A stretch of 39,259 nucleotides of DNA, taken from assembly GCF_000186865.1 (NCBI RefSeq), contig NW_008705598.1:18339-57597 (forward strand), in the 5' to 3' direction. Origin of the DNA: Aureococcus anophagefferens (lineage: Eukaryota > Sar > Pelagophyceae > Pelagomonadales > Pelagomonadaceae). Below, piece by piece: positions 9,341-20,168 of the stretch. Under the pieces are notes generated by a model. That model saw nothing but the letters and a program-made list of their open reading frames with translations. It was not told the origin of the DNA and searched no databases. Numbering within the stretch: the stretch's first letter is position 1; every line of letters begins with the position of its first letter. A program made the position numbers and the translations under genes.

Positions 9341-11145
9341 TCAAGATTCTAGGTCCCAGATATCGCCGGCTACTTCATCTCCGATGTCACCATCCGTTTC
9401 AATATCATCCAGCAGAGAATACTCTATATCTTCCAAGACCTCTTCTGGCTCAGGAGGCGGATCACCTGCAAGCCTCTGGGCATGTTCAAGCGTGCGCCAC
9501 GCTTCATGCTCGGCAAGGGACAAAGAGTGCTTAAGGAGACGTCCGCGAGGCGTCTTGGGCGTAAGCTGACTTGGATACTCGCCACTATTCAGCCTTGCCA
9601 AGACATTCGCACCTTTCTTTAGCAACAACTTGGCGACGAATGTCTGGACGCCGGAAGCAGCTGCAATCAGGGGCGTGCCTCCATCCAACGCAGCAGCGTT
9701 GACATTGGCACCTCGTCTCAGAAGGGCCTTCACGCACGCTTTTGAACCACGAAAGGAGGCAATTATCAGGGGTGTGTGCTGTTTGCGAAACGATAGGAGG
9801 TCAACCGGATGCTGCTTAACATCAATGAGGAACACCAGAGCGTGCGCGTTCTTACCATCTGCAGCAACATGGACCAACGCCCGACCGTCGACTGTAAGGC
9901 TGTCGTCTCGAGCACCGTACAAGTAGAGTAGCTGCATACATTCAACCGATCGTCTGCCCAATGGCACACTTGCGGCCCAAGCCAATGCTGTCAGCCCTGA
10001 AACATCGACTGCGTCGACTTGTTCCTGATAAGCTCGGTCGTTGGGTGAAGCCTCCTTGGTGTGATCAAGGAGAACTCGAAGAGCATCAATGGCAGCGCTA
10101 GCCGCAGCGGACATGGCGGGTGTGAGCCCACCCTTGAGCTCCTCACGCGCAGGCTGGTACACGCCATTCCCAGAAACCGTACCTTCCTTTGTGACACTGA
10201 CACCATGTGCAGGTATGCGTACGTCTCCGCCAGATTCCTCACCGCCCTGTGGCGGGCCCTTGGGTGCCTGAGTAACAACATCAAATATCAGGATCTAGCT
10301 TATCAACTTCACTCTTCATGTGCGAGTTAAGATTCGAACACTCGGCCGAGAGTAATTGTATATCGACAGACACGCCGCTTGTAAGTCGACCCGACGCACC
10401 ATGATGTTCGTCCTCGCGAAAGCACTTGCGCCCGCCTTGAGCGCAATCTCGACAGTTTCGGCGACTGGGGCCTGTGCGGCGAAGTGAAGCAAGGAAGAGC
10501 CATCAAGCACGTCGACCTACGTGTAGGCTTGATATTCGTGCAAGTAAAAGATTCATGCCTCACATGATTGACGTTCGCGCCATTATCCAGCAGAAGTCGC
10601 AGGACATCACCGTGTCCACCACGTGCAGCCCAACAGGCTGCTGTAGTGCCATCGCCACGCGTGGCATCGACGGTCGCGCCAACACCTAGGAGCATGTCCA
10701 CGGCATCAAGCTTCCCCGCTGCCGCCGCGACCATGAGTGGTGTTCGTCCACCAGGTCCACTTGCTGCCCCGACATTCGCCCCGCCAAGAAGCAGCACGTC
10801 AAGCAGGTCCAGGTCACCAAGACCTGCCGCAACGGCTAGCGGTGCTTCTTCTGGCGCAGGCCAGCGACCCTTGACCTCAACATTTGCACCTCGAGATATC
10901 AGGAATTGCACAGCTTTCGCATGATGACCTAATACCGCCAAGAGTAGAGGAGTCCGGCCCTCGTCATCATGATAATCTAGATCAAGCTCCGGAACCAAAT
11001 CAAGTATTTCTTTCATTGCCTTAACATCGCCCAGCTTACTTGCCTCCCAGAATTCATACTCTTCATCTCCGGATGCGATGTAAAAGACCATGTTAAGTAT
11101 CAGAGATAGAATCGACTTCCTCGTCACTCGCACCGGCAATTTCAT
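9341..11145 (-). CDS. Ankyrin-repeat protein, three exons
   Basis: Spliced model on the minus strand: exon 1 11145-10564, exon 2 10516-10400, exon 3 10267-9341. The introns are 47 and 132 bp, both GT-AG and both in phase 0, giving about 541 residues. Exon 1 holds successive ankyrin repeats (EGRTPLLLAVLGHHAKAVQF, GGRTPLMVAAAAGKLDAVDM, GTTAACWAARGGHGDVLRLL). Exon 2 continues with GSSLLHFAAQ. Exon 3 carries more repeats (QHTPLIIASFRGSKACVKAL, GGTPLIAAASG) and ends in an acidic tail (EPEEVLEDIEYSLLDDIE). Such proteins are protein-interaction scaffolds; no catalytic domain is visible. Met19 is an alternative start. Inter-exon continuity of the repeat pattern supports the splice sites. GC content rises within exon 1 but the repeats remain intact. 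Confidence 0.82.
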
Positions 11146-12144
11146 GCTTCCCCCCTATTGAAAACTCCCTCCCTTGTTGAACACTCTCGCCGCCCCCCGT
11201 CCTCTAGTCATATGGACGTACATTAATACAAGAAAGTGCATGTAGATGTACTATTGTAATTTGGACTAGTTTGTAATTTGGACGTAGGAGAGCCACACGA
11301 TGGTCCGCCTCTGAGGGCTGTCGCGCGGCCGGTTCTTGGTCGCCTTCGGCGCGGGTTCGAGGTCGCACGCCCCCGGGCACTCCCTGGGGACCTCGCGAGG
11401 CGGCGCTCGAAGTCCCCGTCGGATTTGGTCTCGGAGGGACCGATTTCGGGCTGCCCATCGGGTGGCAGCGCCGCGGCCTTGGCGGTGAGCATGCGGGGGC
11501 GACGCGCCGCGGCGTTGGGGGGGCGCGGGTCGATGGGGACGACGCGCCGCGGGACGACGACGGGGGGACGGGCACCGCGCCGGGGCGCTGCTAGACGTGC
11601 AGCGTGCGCGCGCGCGCTTGCGCCCGCTCCAAAGAGTCCGACAAAGAGCCCCATGAAGAAGAAGCAGAAGTCGATCACGGACGGTCCGGCGGCCGCGCTC
11701 GGGCCGCGCGGCGCGGCGCCAAGCTCGTCATCGAGCCCCACGGGGCCTACAATGCGACGCCGAAGCTCTGCGACTCTGACGGGGAGTGCGGCGCCGCCAA
11801 CCGGCTGAGGATTCGGCCGACGCTGCTGACGACGGCTCCGACGGCGAGCTCGAAGACGGCGCCGACGACCATGACTCCCTGATGCCCGCCAGGCCGCAGC
11901 TACCGACGAGTGCGGGCCCGTGGAGGCCGACCCCACTGGGGTGGTCCAAATTACAACCTCCTCGAAACCCATGGGTTCGGTAGGACCATAGGACGACTTC
12001 CCGGGCGCACCCGCCCGCGAGCTTCGGTCTCCTCCCAGATGCGAGGGGTCCCTCGGGGGTGGTGGCTCGGCGGCTCCTGTGGTTTTGTTCTTCAGCTCCG
12101 CTATGTTGCCCCTAAAATTGATGTTTTCTTGGTCCAAATTGCAT
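11146..12144. other. GC-rich, frame-disrupted sequence (probable decayed mobile element)
   Basis: Composition shifts abruptly to very GC-rich at about 11278. Several overlapping long frames exist on both strands, as expected from GC content alone. Short protein-like pieces are visible on the plus strand (around 11720-11780 KLVIEPHGAYNATPKLCDSD, around 11800-11890 an acidic stretch), but in different frames. The motif TTGTAATTTGGAC near 11252-11283 and GGTCCAAATT at about 11943 and 12131 may be remnants of element ends. I support no intact gene here. Confidence 0.45.
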
Positions 12145-12840
12145 GGCGTCCTACAGGTGCCCGAGACCTGCCGGGCCGCCACCATCAAGTGGTCCGCGGC
12201 GCAGAAGCGCGGCTGCAAGCTCGCGTGCTGGAACAAGTGGACGCTCTGCTGGAACGCGTGGGCCAGGGCCGGCGACGTACTGAAGGCCCTTGTGGACGAC
12301 GTCAAGCAGGCCAAGGACGCCGTCGCCGTCGCCGAGGCGCAGCTTGAGACGGCCGAAAAAGCCGTCGCCGACCTGCCGCGGTCCACGCAGAACGCCGTCC
12401 GCCTCGGCATGAAGGCCTGCAACGCCGACGCGCTCGCCTACTTCCGCGGCGGCACGAGCCTCGCCGGCGGCCACGCAACGCGGCTCCTCAAGGGCCGCGC
12501 GGACTTCTTCGACGCCATGGCCGACGCTCCCGGCGTCGACGCCAGCGATGTCGCGTCGATCCGCGCAAAGATGGAGCCGCTCATGGCGGTCCTCGCGGTG
12601 CTGAACAGCGAGGCGCGTCGGGCGGTCGTCCTCGACGACGACGACGCCCACGTGATCCAGCGCTACTCGGAGATCTTCGCGGACCTGTTCCGCATGACGC
12701 TCAAGAAGGCGCTCACGCCCAAGGGCCACCAGGTCGAGGCCCACTACGGCTGCTTCGTCGGCAAGTGGCACTGGCACTTCGCGGGCCTCATCGCCGCGGC
12801 CGAGGACGGCCGCCTCGAGGCCAGTGGCATGCACGGCTGA
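12145..12840 (+). pseudogene. 3' part of an unidentified transposon-type reading frame
   Basis: About 230 residues in GC-rich codons, ending in TGA at 12838-12840. The N-terminal part is coiled-coil-like (VKQAKDAVAVAEAQLETAEK). It is followed by a Gly-rich YFRGGTSLAGGHATRLL segment and, near the end, TPKGHQVEAHYGCFVGKW followed by an acidic AAEDG. The TPKxH...H...E arrangement resembles the C-terminal region found in some protist and animal transposon-encoded proteins. This is pattern memory, not a search result. No upstream start or complete catalytic domain is visible, so I treat it as a truncated copy. Confidence 0.4.
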
Positions 12841-13269
12841 AGTCGATCGTAGACTCGGGGGAAGCACGAGTATGTTCTGTGACATGCCACGTACGTCGGA
12901 GCTCTTACGTACGCCCTAAGGGCCTCCGCAGGTCTCAAGTAATCCCGGTAATGCTCAGCCCTAGGAACTCCGCTCAGCCTAGGCTTGTAAATTTAAGGTA
13001 ATCTCGGCGAGCTCTTTCTGCGGCAATTACCCGGTGGGTAATTACCCTTCTGCGGTAATTACCCGGCTATTACCGGCAATTACCGAGGCCTCCCGGGCAT
13101 TACCCGGTACTCCGCCTCCCATAGCAGGAGCCGCTGGCCACCGTGCGGCCGCGTAGCGGCCGCGGGTAATGACCGATGCCTCCCGGGTGGTAATCCGGCT
13201 CCCATAGCGCTATGTAGCGAGTGGGATTCGCCCGACATCGGTGTATGCGGCTTGTAGAAAGTAATCGGT
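12841..13269. other. Intergenic with GGTAATTACC-type repeat, upstream of the SWR1-like gene
   Basis: No coding frame supported. Most of 13015-13206 is the repeat listed separately. It lies immediately upstream of the SWR1-like start codon at 13270, so it may overlap the promoter. Confidence 0.6.
13015..13206 (+). repeat. GGTAATTACC-rich repeat, copy 1 (inverted relative to the copy at 26.8 kb)
   Basis: Contains repeated TAATTACCC blocks and GCCTCCCGGGCATTACCCGG. The reverse complement of 26822-26925 matches 13028-13115 closely (ACCCTTCTGCGGTAATTACC, then CAATTACCGAGGCCTCCCGG). A second partial unit follows at 13184-13206 (GCCTCCCGGGTGGTAATCCG). Confidence 0.9.
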
Positions 13270-16200
13270 ATGCACAGTGCAATCCTGGAAGAGGGCAGCG
13301 GTGCGGAGGTGGAAGCGTCCACGGATGAGTGCCAAGACCGGCTCTCCGAGCTGCAACGCTTGCTCAAAGTGGTGACCCTCGATGAAAAGTTAGAAGCTCG
13401 CGAGAGCCCTCTAAGGCTCGAGACGCATCATGATTTTCTGCTGAAGGAAATGGCGTGGATGGCTGCAGACTTCGAGGTAGAACGCGAGCTGCGGTGTTAA
13501 ATGGCTTAAACAGCATGGGTATCTTGGAGATAATCGGGTCTTGCGTGTAGGAAAGCGGCATGCGATTCTGCGCAAAAAAAAATCCAAGGTACCTTGCTAT
13601 GATAATCCAGCCGTCGCATCGAGTTTGTTCGCGTTCTCCTATCTAGGCAATCGTACAACATTTCAGGGGCATGGAGAGCCGCCGAGAGAAAAAAAACCGT
13701 GAGCGCGAGGTTTTTGGGGAGACAAAGTCTTTTTGCATCATGACAAAGCTTACTCACACAACGTAGGTAGCAGTTAAGAAGCTAGCTGGACGTGTGTCTC
13801 GTCTAGTGAAGCACTTCTGGGTGAAAATGGGCCGCATCATTGGATACAAGCAGCGGCTAGAGTGGCAGATATCACAGCGCAAGGCGATGGACAAGCATTT
13901 GGTGCATCTTGTGCGGCAAACTGAGCAGTACGCTGGAGACCTTGCAGAGCGTATGAACAAGTCGGCGCAGTCAGATAAGATTACCAGAGAGGGCGGCGCC
14001 AGTCATGGTGCTTCCATGGGGCCTACAACTTCAGACAATTCGAAGAGCACTCAGAAGAATCCGCGAACTCGGCATATGCACGATATTGAAATCTCTGAAG
14101 GTGAATATCACGAGGCAAGCGAGAACGGGCTCAGCTTAAGTTCGCGACTGGCGGTGGCAGATGCTTGCGCCAGACAAGCTGATGCAGCACGACCGTTCCT
14201 ACTAGATAGCACGGTCAGGCTTCGGCCGTACCAGCAGGCTGGTCTAAATTGGCTTGTGTCTATGCACGAGAGGCAGTTGAATGGTATTCTGGCAGATGAG
14301 ATGGGTCTAGGCAAAACGCTACAGACCATCTCGTTGCTGGCACACCTTGCCGCTCACAAAGGTCTTTGGGGCCCACACCTCGTAGTCGTGCCAACGTCAT
14401 GCCTCGTCAATTGGGAGTCGGAGCTAAAGAGGTTCTGCCCTGGATTCAAGATTGTCACTTACTACGGAGCAGCCAAGGCTCGAAAGCAGCTGCGCACTGG
14501 ATGGTCTAAGGCTTCAGCTGTACACGTCGTGGTCACCTCCTATCAGCTGGCTGTGCAGGACGCGTCTATCTTCCGCCGCAAGAAGTTCTATTATTTGATA
14601 CTTGATGAGGCGCACAACATCAAAAATTTCGACAGTCGGCGCTGGCGCACGCTCCTCGCATTTCAAGCACAACGCAGATTGCTCCTCACAGGCACGCCTC
14701 TGCAGAATTCGCTCATGGAACTCTGGTCCCTAATGCATTTTCTCATGCCTCATATATTTCGGTCGCGCCATGAGTTTTCGTATTGGTTCGCTAACCCTCT
14801 ACAAGGTGCAGTTGAGGGAAAATCCAAGATGTCCGAGGAGCTCGTTAGACGGCTCCATTCAATCATGCGTCCTTTTGTACTGCGTCGCCTTAAGAAGGAT
14901 GTCGCCAAGCAGCTACCTGGAAAATTTGAGCATGACGTGCCCTGTCGGCTTTCCCGGCGCCAACAGCTGCTGTATGAGGAATTCATGGCCCGCAGTTCGA
15001 CCCGATGTGCAATGGAAAGAGCACCGAGTGGCAGTAATTTTGTCTCCATGATGAATGTTGTGATGCAGCTGCGCAAGGTTTGTAATCATCCAGATCTATT
15101 TGAGCCACGTCCTGTCGTCGCACCTCTTGTGTTGCCAAACCTCGTGTTGGTGATGCCGTCCATTGTATCTGCTGCAGTTGTTGACATAACTGTCAATGAT
15201 ATCGGTGGCAGTGTGCTGTGTCAAGCCAAGCTAGATGAGGACCCAATGCCGCTCGAATCAGTGCGCCATCTCCTGGCACCTGTGAACTTCGTGCATGAAG
15301 CGCGCCGCCCGATGTTCTTGGAGGACATCAATTTGAGTGCGGAGCTCACACCACAGGCGCTACTTCATTCCCTTGCTCTACATCAACGCCACCTACATGC
15401 AGCCGTAGAACAAGACGCAGCTAGGGTGCTATCTCGCCATGTTGCAAAATGTGCACTAATTGTAGGTGCAACCGCGCCTTCAAATGTCTCATTCTCCACC
15501 CGCGCGTTCCTTGCTCGCAACTTTCGATATGCTACACCAATGAATACCGCCTGGCGTGCCGTTACCTTGAGCGGTAATAATGTTAGCGACAGTAGCCGCG
15601 TGTATCCAACGGATGACTGGCGCCGGCTTCAGGCGAACAGACATCGATTCGCGTCATCACGCACATTACGGCATCAGCTTGAATCCTGCGCAACACTCTC
15701 AGGTCGATATCAGAACCTCAACAGCATAATAAGACGTTTTGCTTTTGCAGTATCAGCGGCCGTTTCACCCGCGCCAATACTCATTTTAACCTTGCCATTC
15801 TCATCTGCGTTTCCCATTGCCCGAGCGTCTGCTCCACGCCGCGAACCACACGCGGACGACGTGATAGCGTGCTGCGCGTATGTTTCTGCCGGAATGCGAC
15901 CAATCCATCACGTAGCTCTCGCGCTACGGGTTTCCTTCCCAGATCGTTCGCTCATACAGTGGGACTCAGGAAAGTTTCACGAGCTTGCTCCGCTACTGAG
16001 ACGCTTAAAGAATGGCGCGCACCGTTGTTTAATCTTCACTCAAATGTCGAAGATGTTGGACGTTCTCGAATCGTTTCTGTGTTGGCATGGACATAGCTAC
16101 CTGAGACTCGACGGTGGAACTCCTCCGGGAGAAAGGCAGCGCCTAATGGATCGTTTCAATTCAGACGCCTTTATCTTCTGTTTTGTTCTCTCCACTCGTT

Positions 16201-18441
16201 CTGGTGGATTGGGTATCAATCTGACAGGCGCGGACACCGTGATTTTCTACGATAGTGACTGGAACCCTGCGATGGATGCACAGGCCATGGACCGGGCACA
16301 CCGCATTGGCCAAACTCGTGACGTGCACATCTATCGCCTAATATGCATCGCCACCGTTGAGGAAAATATCCTTCTAAAAGCACGCCAGAAGCAAAAGCTC
16401 GAATTCATTACGCTAACGGAGGGAAACTTTGATAGCATACAGCTTCAGCAGAAAGTTGCTAACGATCGTGCTAGCGGCCTTCGAGACATTTTATCGACTC
16501 AGTCCAACAATACTCCTGAGGTTGACATTGCCGCTACTCTAGCCGAACTCGAGGACGTACAAGACGTCGCCCACGCACGTGCAGCTGCGGCTGAGGTGGC
16601 CACCGCAGCTCGTGAATTTGATGAGAGCACACGCACTGATCTAGATCCTGGAATCGATGATGAAAACGTTCCACTCACGTCACTAGAGCTGAAGAATCCC
16701 GAAGAAGAGGCTGCGCGTGAAGTGGCGGCAATGGAGGCAGAATTTGCTGCTTGGCAGGAGCGTGCTGGACCGGATCCCGAGGCACTGACGAAGTCCTTGA
16801 GCGTGGTTGAAAGGCAGGCACTTACAGAGCATGAGAGTCGCATCATCACCCTGCCATCTGGGGCTACAGACACGAAAGCTTTCCTCACGTTTTCTGAACG
16901 TCGACTCATGGAGACTATCGAGAAGGAGAATGCCGGAGGCGGGCCTACACTGGACGTCAACGAAGTTGAGTACTCAAAACAAATCGAAGAGCGACGTGCA
17001 TGCTCTGAAGGCGAGCTCCTAGCAACAGATATTTACTTCGTAGACGACACGCGCGGCTCCGCGAAGTTGGGTCTTGACGAACATGAATTCCTGAAGCGTC
17101 GTCGTCTAGCGCTTCTGGCCAAATGTAATCGCGAGTGTACAGGGGCTGCATGGGAGACGCGCATAGATGCAGTGACCAGCGACCCCTTCTGGTACAATGT
17201 AGACACTGCAGAAGCAACCTGGCTAAAGCCGTTGGTTATCCAGCGCCGAGACGCTGATGCTGAGGCTCGACGGGGGGGCTATGGAAATTGGCCAAAAAAT
17301 GTAGCAGCGCGTGTCACGGCCATGTGTGAACCAATACCTACTCGATGTGCATGCGCGCTTGTCTGCCGTAACTGGGCAAAGTCGTGTGCGGAGGATCATC
17401 TGCTTGTCAAGGTTTTGCCAGCGGAGCAAATCGATGGATGTCCAGACCACAATCAAAATTACGGTGTCGTGCATCCTCCGACCAAGATGGATGTGCTCAA
17501 GCGTAGTCACGATTCATTTCCTAGCCCCAAGCGGCCCAGATCATTTTCCGTCCGTGACTGCAGCGGCCGAAACCAAAAGATTCCTCAAAGCTTGCCTTTG
17601 TCAAAATCACGCGTGTCCCTGCGATCCGCGCTCGAAGCTGCGCTGCCAGGTGAAACACTTGTCCTGGGGCCGGGCCACTACTGGGAAGATGGGGCAGACC
17701 TAATTGTTGAGGTAGATGTTCGTGTCATCGGAGATGTGACAATGCCCGATCGCGTTGTCATTGAACTTGGGGGGGGTCTATGCTGGCGCGCCCATTCTGG
17801 TGCTCTTGTTGGTCTAACTCTCCGCCGGCCACGAGCGTGTACGGAAGCGACATCGGCTCTCATGATAAAAAATGGTTTTGTCGCATGCCACCGCATCATT
17901 GTAGATAACTTGGGCTCTGGTGGAGCAGCCATTGTCGTCCACGGTGGTCCTTTTCCGTGTCTTGAGTGTGCCTTAAAGAGGAAATATGAGCGCACATCCA
18001 AATACAGACAAATTGGCAACCGTCGCAGGTGCTGGTGTGCATCTTGATCGCAGCACCGTGGTCAACGCTACTGCATCGGGAATATTTCTTCAGCCCGGCG
18101 CAAGAGCGACCCTGTCCCGATGCAACATCTGCAACAACGGCTATTGCGGTCTGTCTGTTGCGCCCGAAGCCGTTTGCTTTCTTAAGGACTGCACTCTGCG
18201 CCAAAATGTTTGTGCTCACGTCGCTGTAAAGCATTCCAGAGTACTGATCCAATATTTTATCATGCTTACTTCGTTTTGTACCCCCATTGCATAGGCTTTT
18301 GCAGGGTCAGCGATTGCTCTCAAGTGTAATGATTTCTCAGCAGACGCCGACAATGCAGCCCCTATGCTCATCCAAGAACCACGTGCGTTTGTTGTTGCAA
18401 GGCACAATATTGGCCTGGGTGACTCTCAGCAACGTAAGTGA
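13270..18441 (+). CDS. SWR1: SWR1/PIE1-type Snf2 remodelling ATPase fused to WW, F-box-like and beta-helix regions
   Basis: Spliced model: 13270-13483, 13551-13588, 13647-13709, 13767-17967 (or 17958), 18029-18240, 18295-18441; about 1624 residues. The HSA helix (HHDFLLKEMAWMAADFEVER, about 53-72) and the FWVKMGRIIGYKQ segment match PIE1/SRCAP. The Snf2 lobe 1 has DEMGLGKT (282-289) and DEAH (385-388). A long insertion separates it from lobe 2 (about 837-1000; RAHRIGQ near 947), as in SWR1/INO80 enzymes. Beyond it lie a WW-like segment (about 1233-1262; DPFWYNVDTAEATWLKP), an F-box-like segment (about 1276-1323; CALVCRNW) and a right-handed beta-helix from about 1383 to the end. The enzyme would replace H2A with H2A.Z. 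Intron 1 needs a GC donor to keep frame. A perfect GTAAGT at 18434 may instead splice to 18470 and end at 18609. The family call is firm; the fusion should be checked against cDNA. Confidence 0.88.
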
Positions 18442-19015
18442 CCCGCACCTGGCTTGCGCGACGCCCAAGATCAAATCGTGCATGTCCATAGCAATGTCCG
18501 CGTGGCCTGTGGTAACTGTCCTGCCTGCCCGCTTAGGCAACTGCCCGTGTGTCGCACCCGTGTGTTACACCAAAAACGATATCCTATGTTCGTCACACTC
18601 ACATTCTAGTTTAGACCGCGCCCGCCCCCCCGGCGCCTGAGTAAAGCCCCCAGCCGCCCGCTCCAGCCGCCGACCAAAAATTGTCGGGGGCGTTTCGTGT
18701 TCCCTGGAAAAAAAGAGGTACAATCCCTCAGGGGTCATTTTACTCCTGTGGCGGGAGACTAGACTGAGGTATCTTATCTGACTTAGCTTGAGGTTGGCAG
18801 TGCAGTGTGCTTGTATCTAGAGTCTGATTTTAGGATGGATATAGCGAGCGACGGAGGATACATATCTGGATTTCCATGACGTTGACCCTTTTTCCTTCCT
18901 ACTCACTTAACTCCGGCGATTGAGGACAGAGAGCCCGATCGCAGACTAGGCTACCTACCTGAGTAGGGAGTCTACTAACTAATTATTACCATACCCTAGT
19001 CAAGAGTCAGGCTGA
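18442..19015. other. Intergenic; possible last exon of the SWR1-like gene at its left end
   Basis: Bases 18470-18609 give 46 codons open in frame with the SWR1-like gene if the GTAAGT donor at 18434 is used. That intron would be 36 bp, shorter than all others here. To the right I see only low-complexity text (CCAGCCGCC-type near 18650) and no coding frame. Confidence 0.4.
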
Positions 19016-19450
19016 GGGCAAATTACCACCATATTTGGTCCCAGCTACCGGAAACTGGAGTCCTCAGAGTCCACCCAGTCAGCGCTAACCGCTGAGTGGG
19101 GGTTCGACAGGCCAGGTTTCCAAGAACCAGATACAGAAGCAGGAGCCTTAGCACCCACACTTAGATCAGAGATAGGTGCGGTTCTAAGACCGCTTGATCT
19201 CAGTATAGGATTACGAGGATATCGTGCACCTGATACGATGGACAGTGACGACGAAGATCTGATAGAACCAACGGTTCAGTCACAGCCACGTACTGTCTCG
19301 GAAGGACAGATGCAAATATTAGGTGACATATTATCGCAAGCGGACTTGTCGGTTCCAGCGATTCCTCCCCCGTCACCAGCGCCGCCTCGAGACGGTGCAG
19401 GAGAAGATGATTTATCGAGCCGCCAGAGCGACACGACGTCGCATGCCTAG
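19016..19450 (+). pseudogene. Open frame of 144 codons lacking an early start codon; probable gene fragment
   Basis: Between stops at 19013-19015 and 19448-19450 the frame is fully open, with a protein-like, balanced composition (ALTAEWGFDRPGFQEPDTEA, later MDSDDEDLIEPT). The first Met codon is only at 19238. It ends against an abrupt rise in GC content at about 19447. This looks like the remaining N-terminal or internal part of a mobile-element or host gene. I do not recognise the family. Confidence 0.35.
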
Positions 19451-20168
19451 CTACGGCAGGTGATGATGCCGGGGAAGGTCCGCTTGCGCTCGGCGTAGCC
19501 CACGCCACAGAGGCTGACGCCGTGGGTCTCGGACGTACACGCGGCTGCCCTGACAGCCCGCCGCGCGGTGGCGAGCGATTCGGGCGCCGCGGAGAGTCTC
19601 CGAGTCGAACCAGCGCCGTTCCCAGGAGCGCGGCACAGTCGTGCGCCCTCCTCGAATGTGGAAGTCGGCGGCCTGGCGGGTCCGGACCCAGAGATGCCAG
19701 GGGGCGCCGAACCAGCGTGCTCGTGCACGACCTGAAGTCGCCGCTGCCAACCGACACTGGATGGGACGGGAGCCCGAATGCGCCACCGTCAGCCCGTGCA
19801 CGGACTACGTCGCGCCGGATTCCCTGACGAGCAGCGGGCCCGCCATGGTCGGACCGGGGGGGCGGCGACGGCGGTGCGAGCTGCGGCACGGGCTGGCTCT
19901 TGGGCTGCTTCTAATGCGCTCTAGATTAGGCCTGTGCGCTACTTTCCTGGCTAATCGAAGATTACCTGTATATATCCATCATTGTGTATATGAATATCAG
20001 ATTCTGCATTGCGTTGTCTTCATGAAAGCACTCACAGTCGGTTTCACGACCGACGAATCTTCTCTGTGCGACCAAGTTCAACGGTGCGACTTTTGTTGGC
20101 GAAGACTGCTTAGTTACGCGCAGCTTTAAGGTATAAAGCCCGCATCTTTCGGGATAAGTTGAAAGGCG
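19451..20168. other. GC-rich patch and upstream region of the DRC5-like gene
   Basis: Bases 19451-19900 are very GC-rich with overlapping frames on both strands. One minus-strand frame ends in a cysteine-containing segment (CTSETHGVSLCGVGYAERK), but no gene can be established. Bases 19935-19965 are a dispersed repeat shared with 38619-38652. The promoter of the next gene should lie in 19980-20168. Confidence 0.4.
19935..19966 (+). repeat. Short dispersed repeat, copy 1
   Basis: GCGCTACTTTCCTGGCTAAT followed by CGAAGATTA recurs at 38619-38652 in the same orientation with one or two mismatches at its end. Confidence 0.7.

Noticed and set aside
10327..10510. Separate small gene between the two ankyrin frames
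   Set aside because: It is exon 2 of the ankyrin gene. Splice sites at 10517-10563 and 10268-10399 connect all three parts in phase 0.
11223..12422. 399-residue minus-strand frame across the GC-rich patch
   Set aside because: Composition is Arg/Pro/Ala low-complexity with no domain, and other strands and frames are equally open. This is an expected by-product of extreme GC content.
17986..18294. Separate small gene starting at 17986
   Set aside because: Its sequence continues the beta-helix of the SWR1-like protein, and an intron of about 61-70 bp with an AG acceptor at 18028 joins the two in frame.
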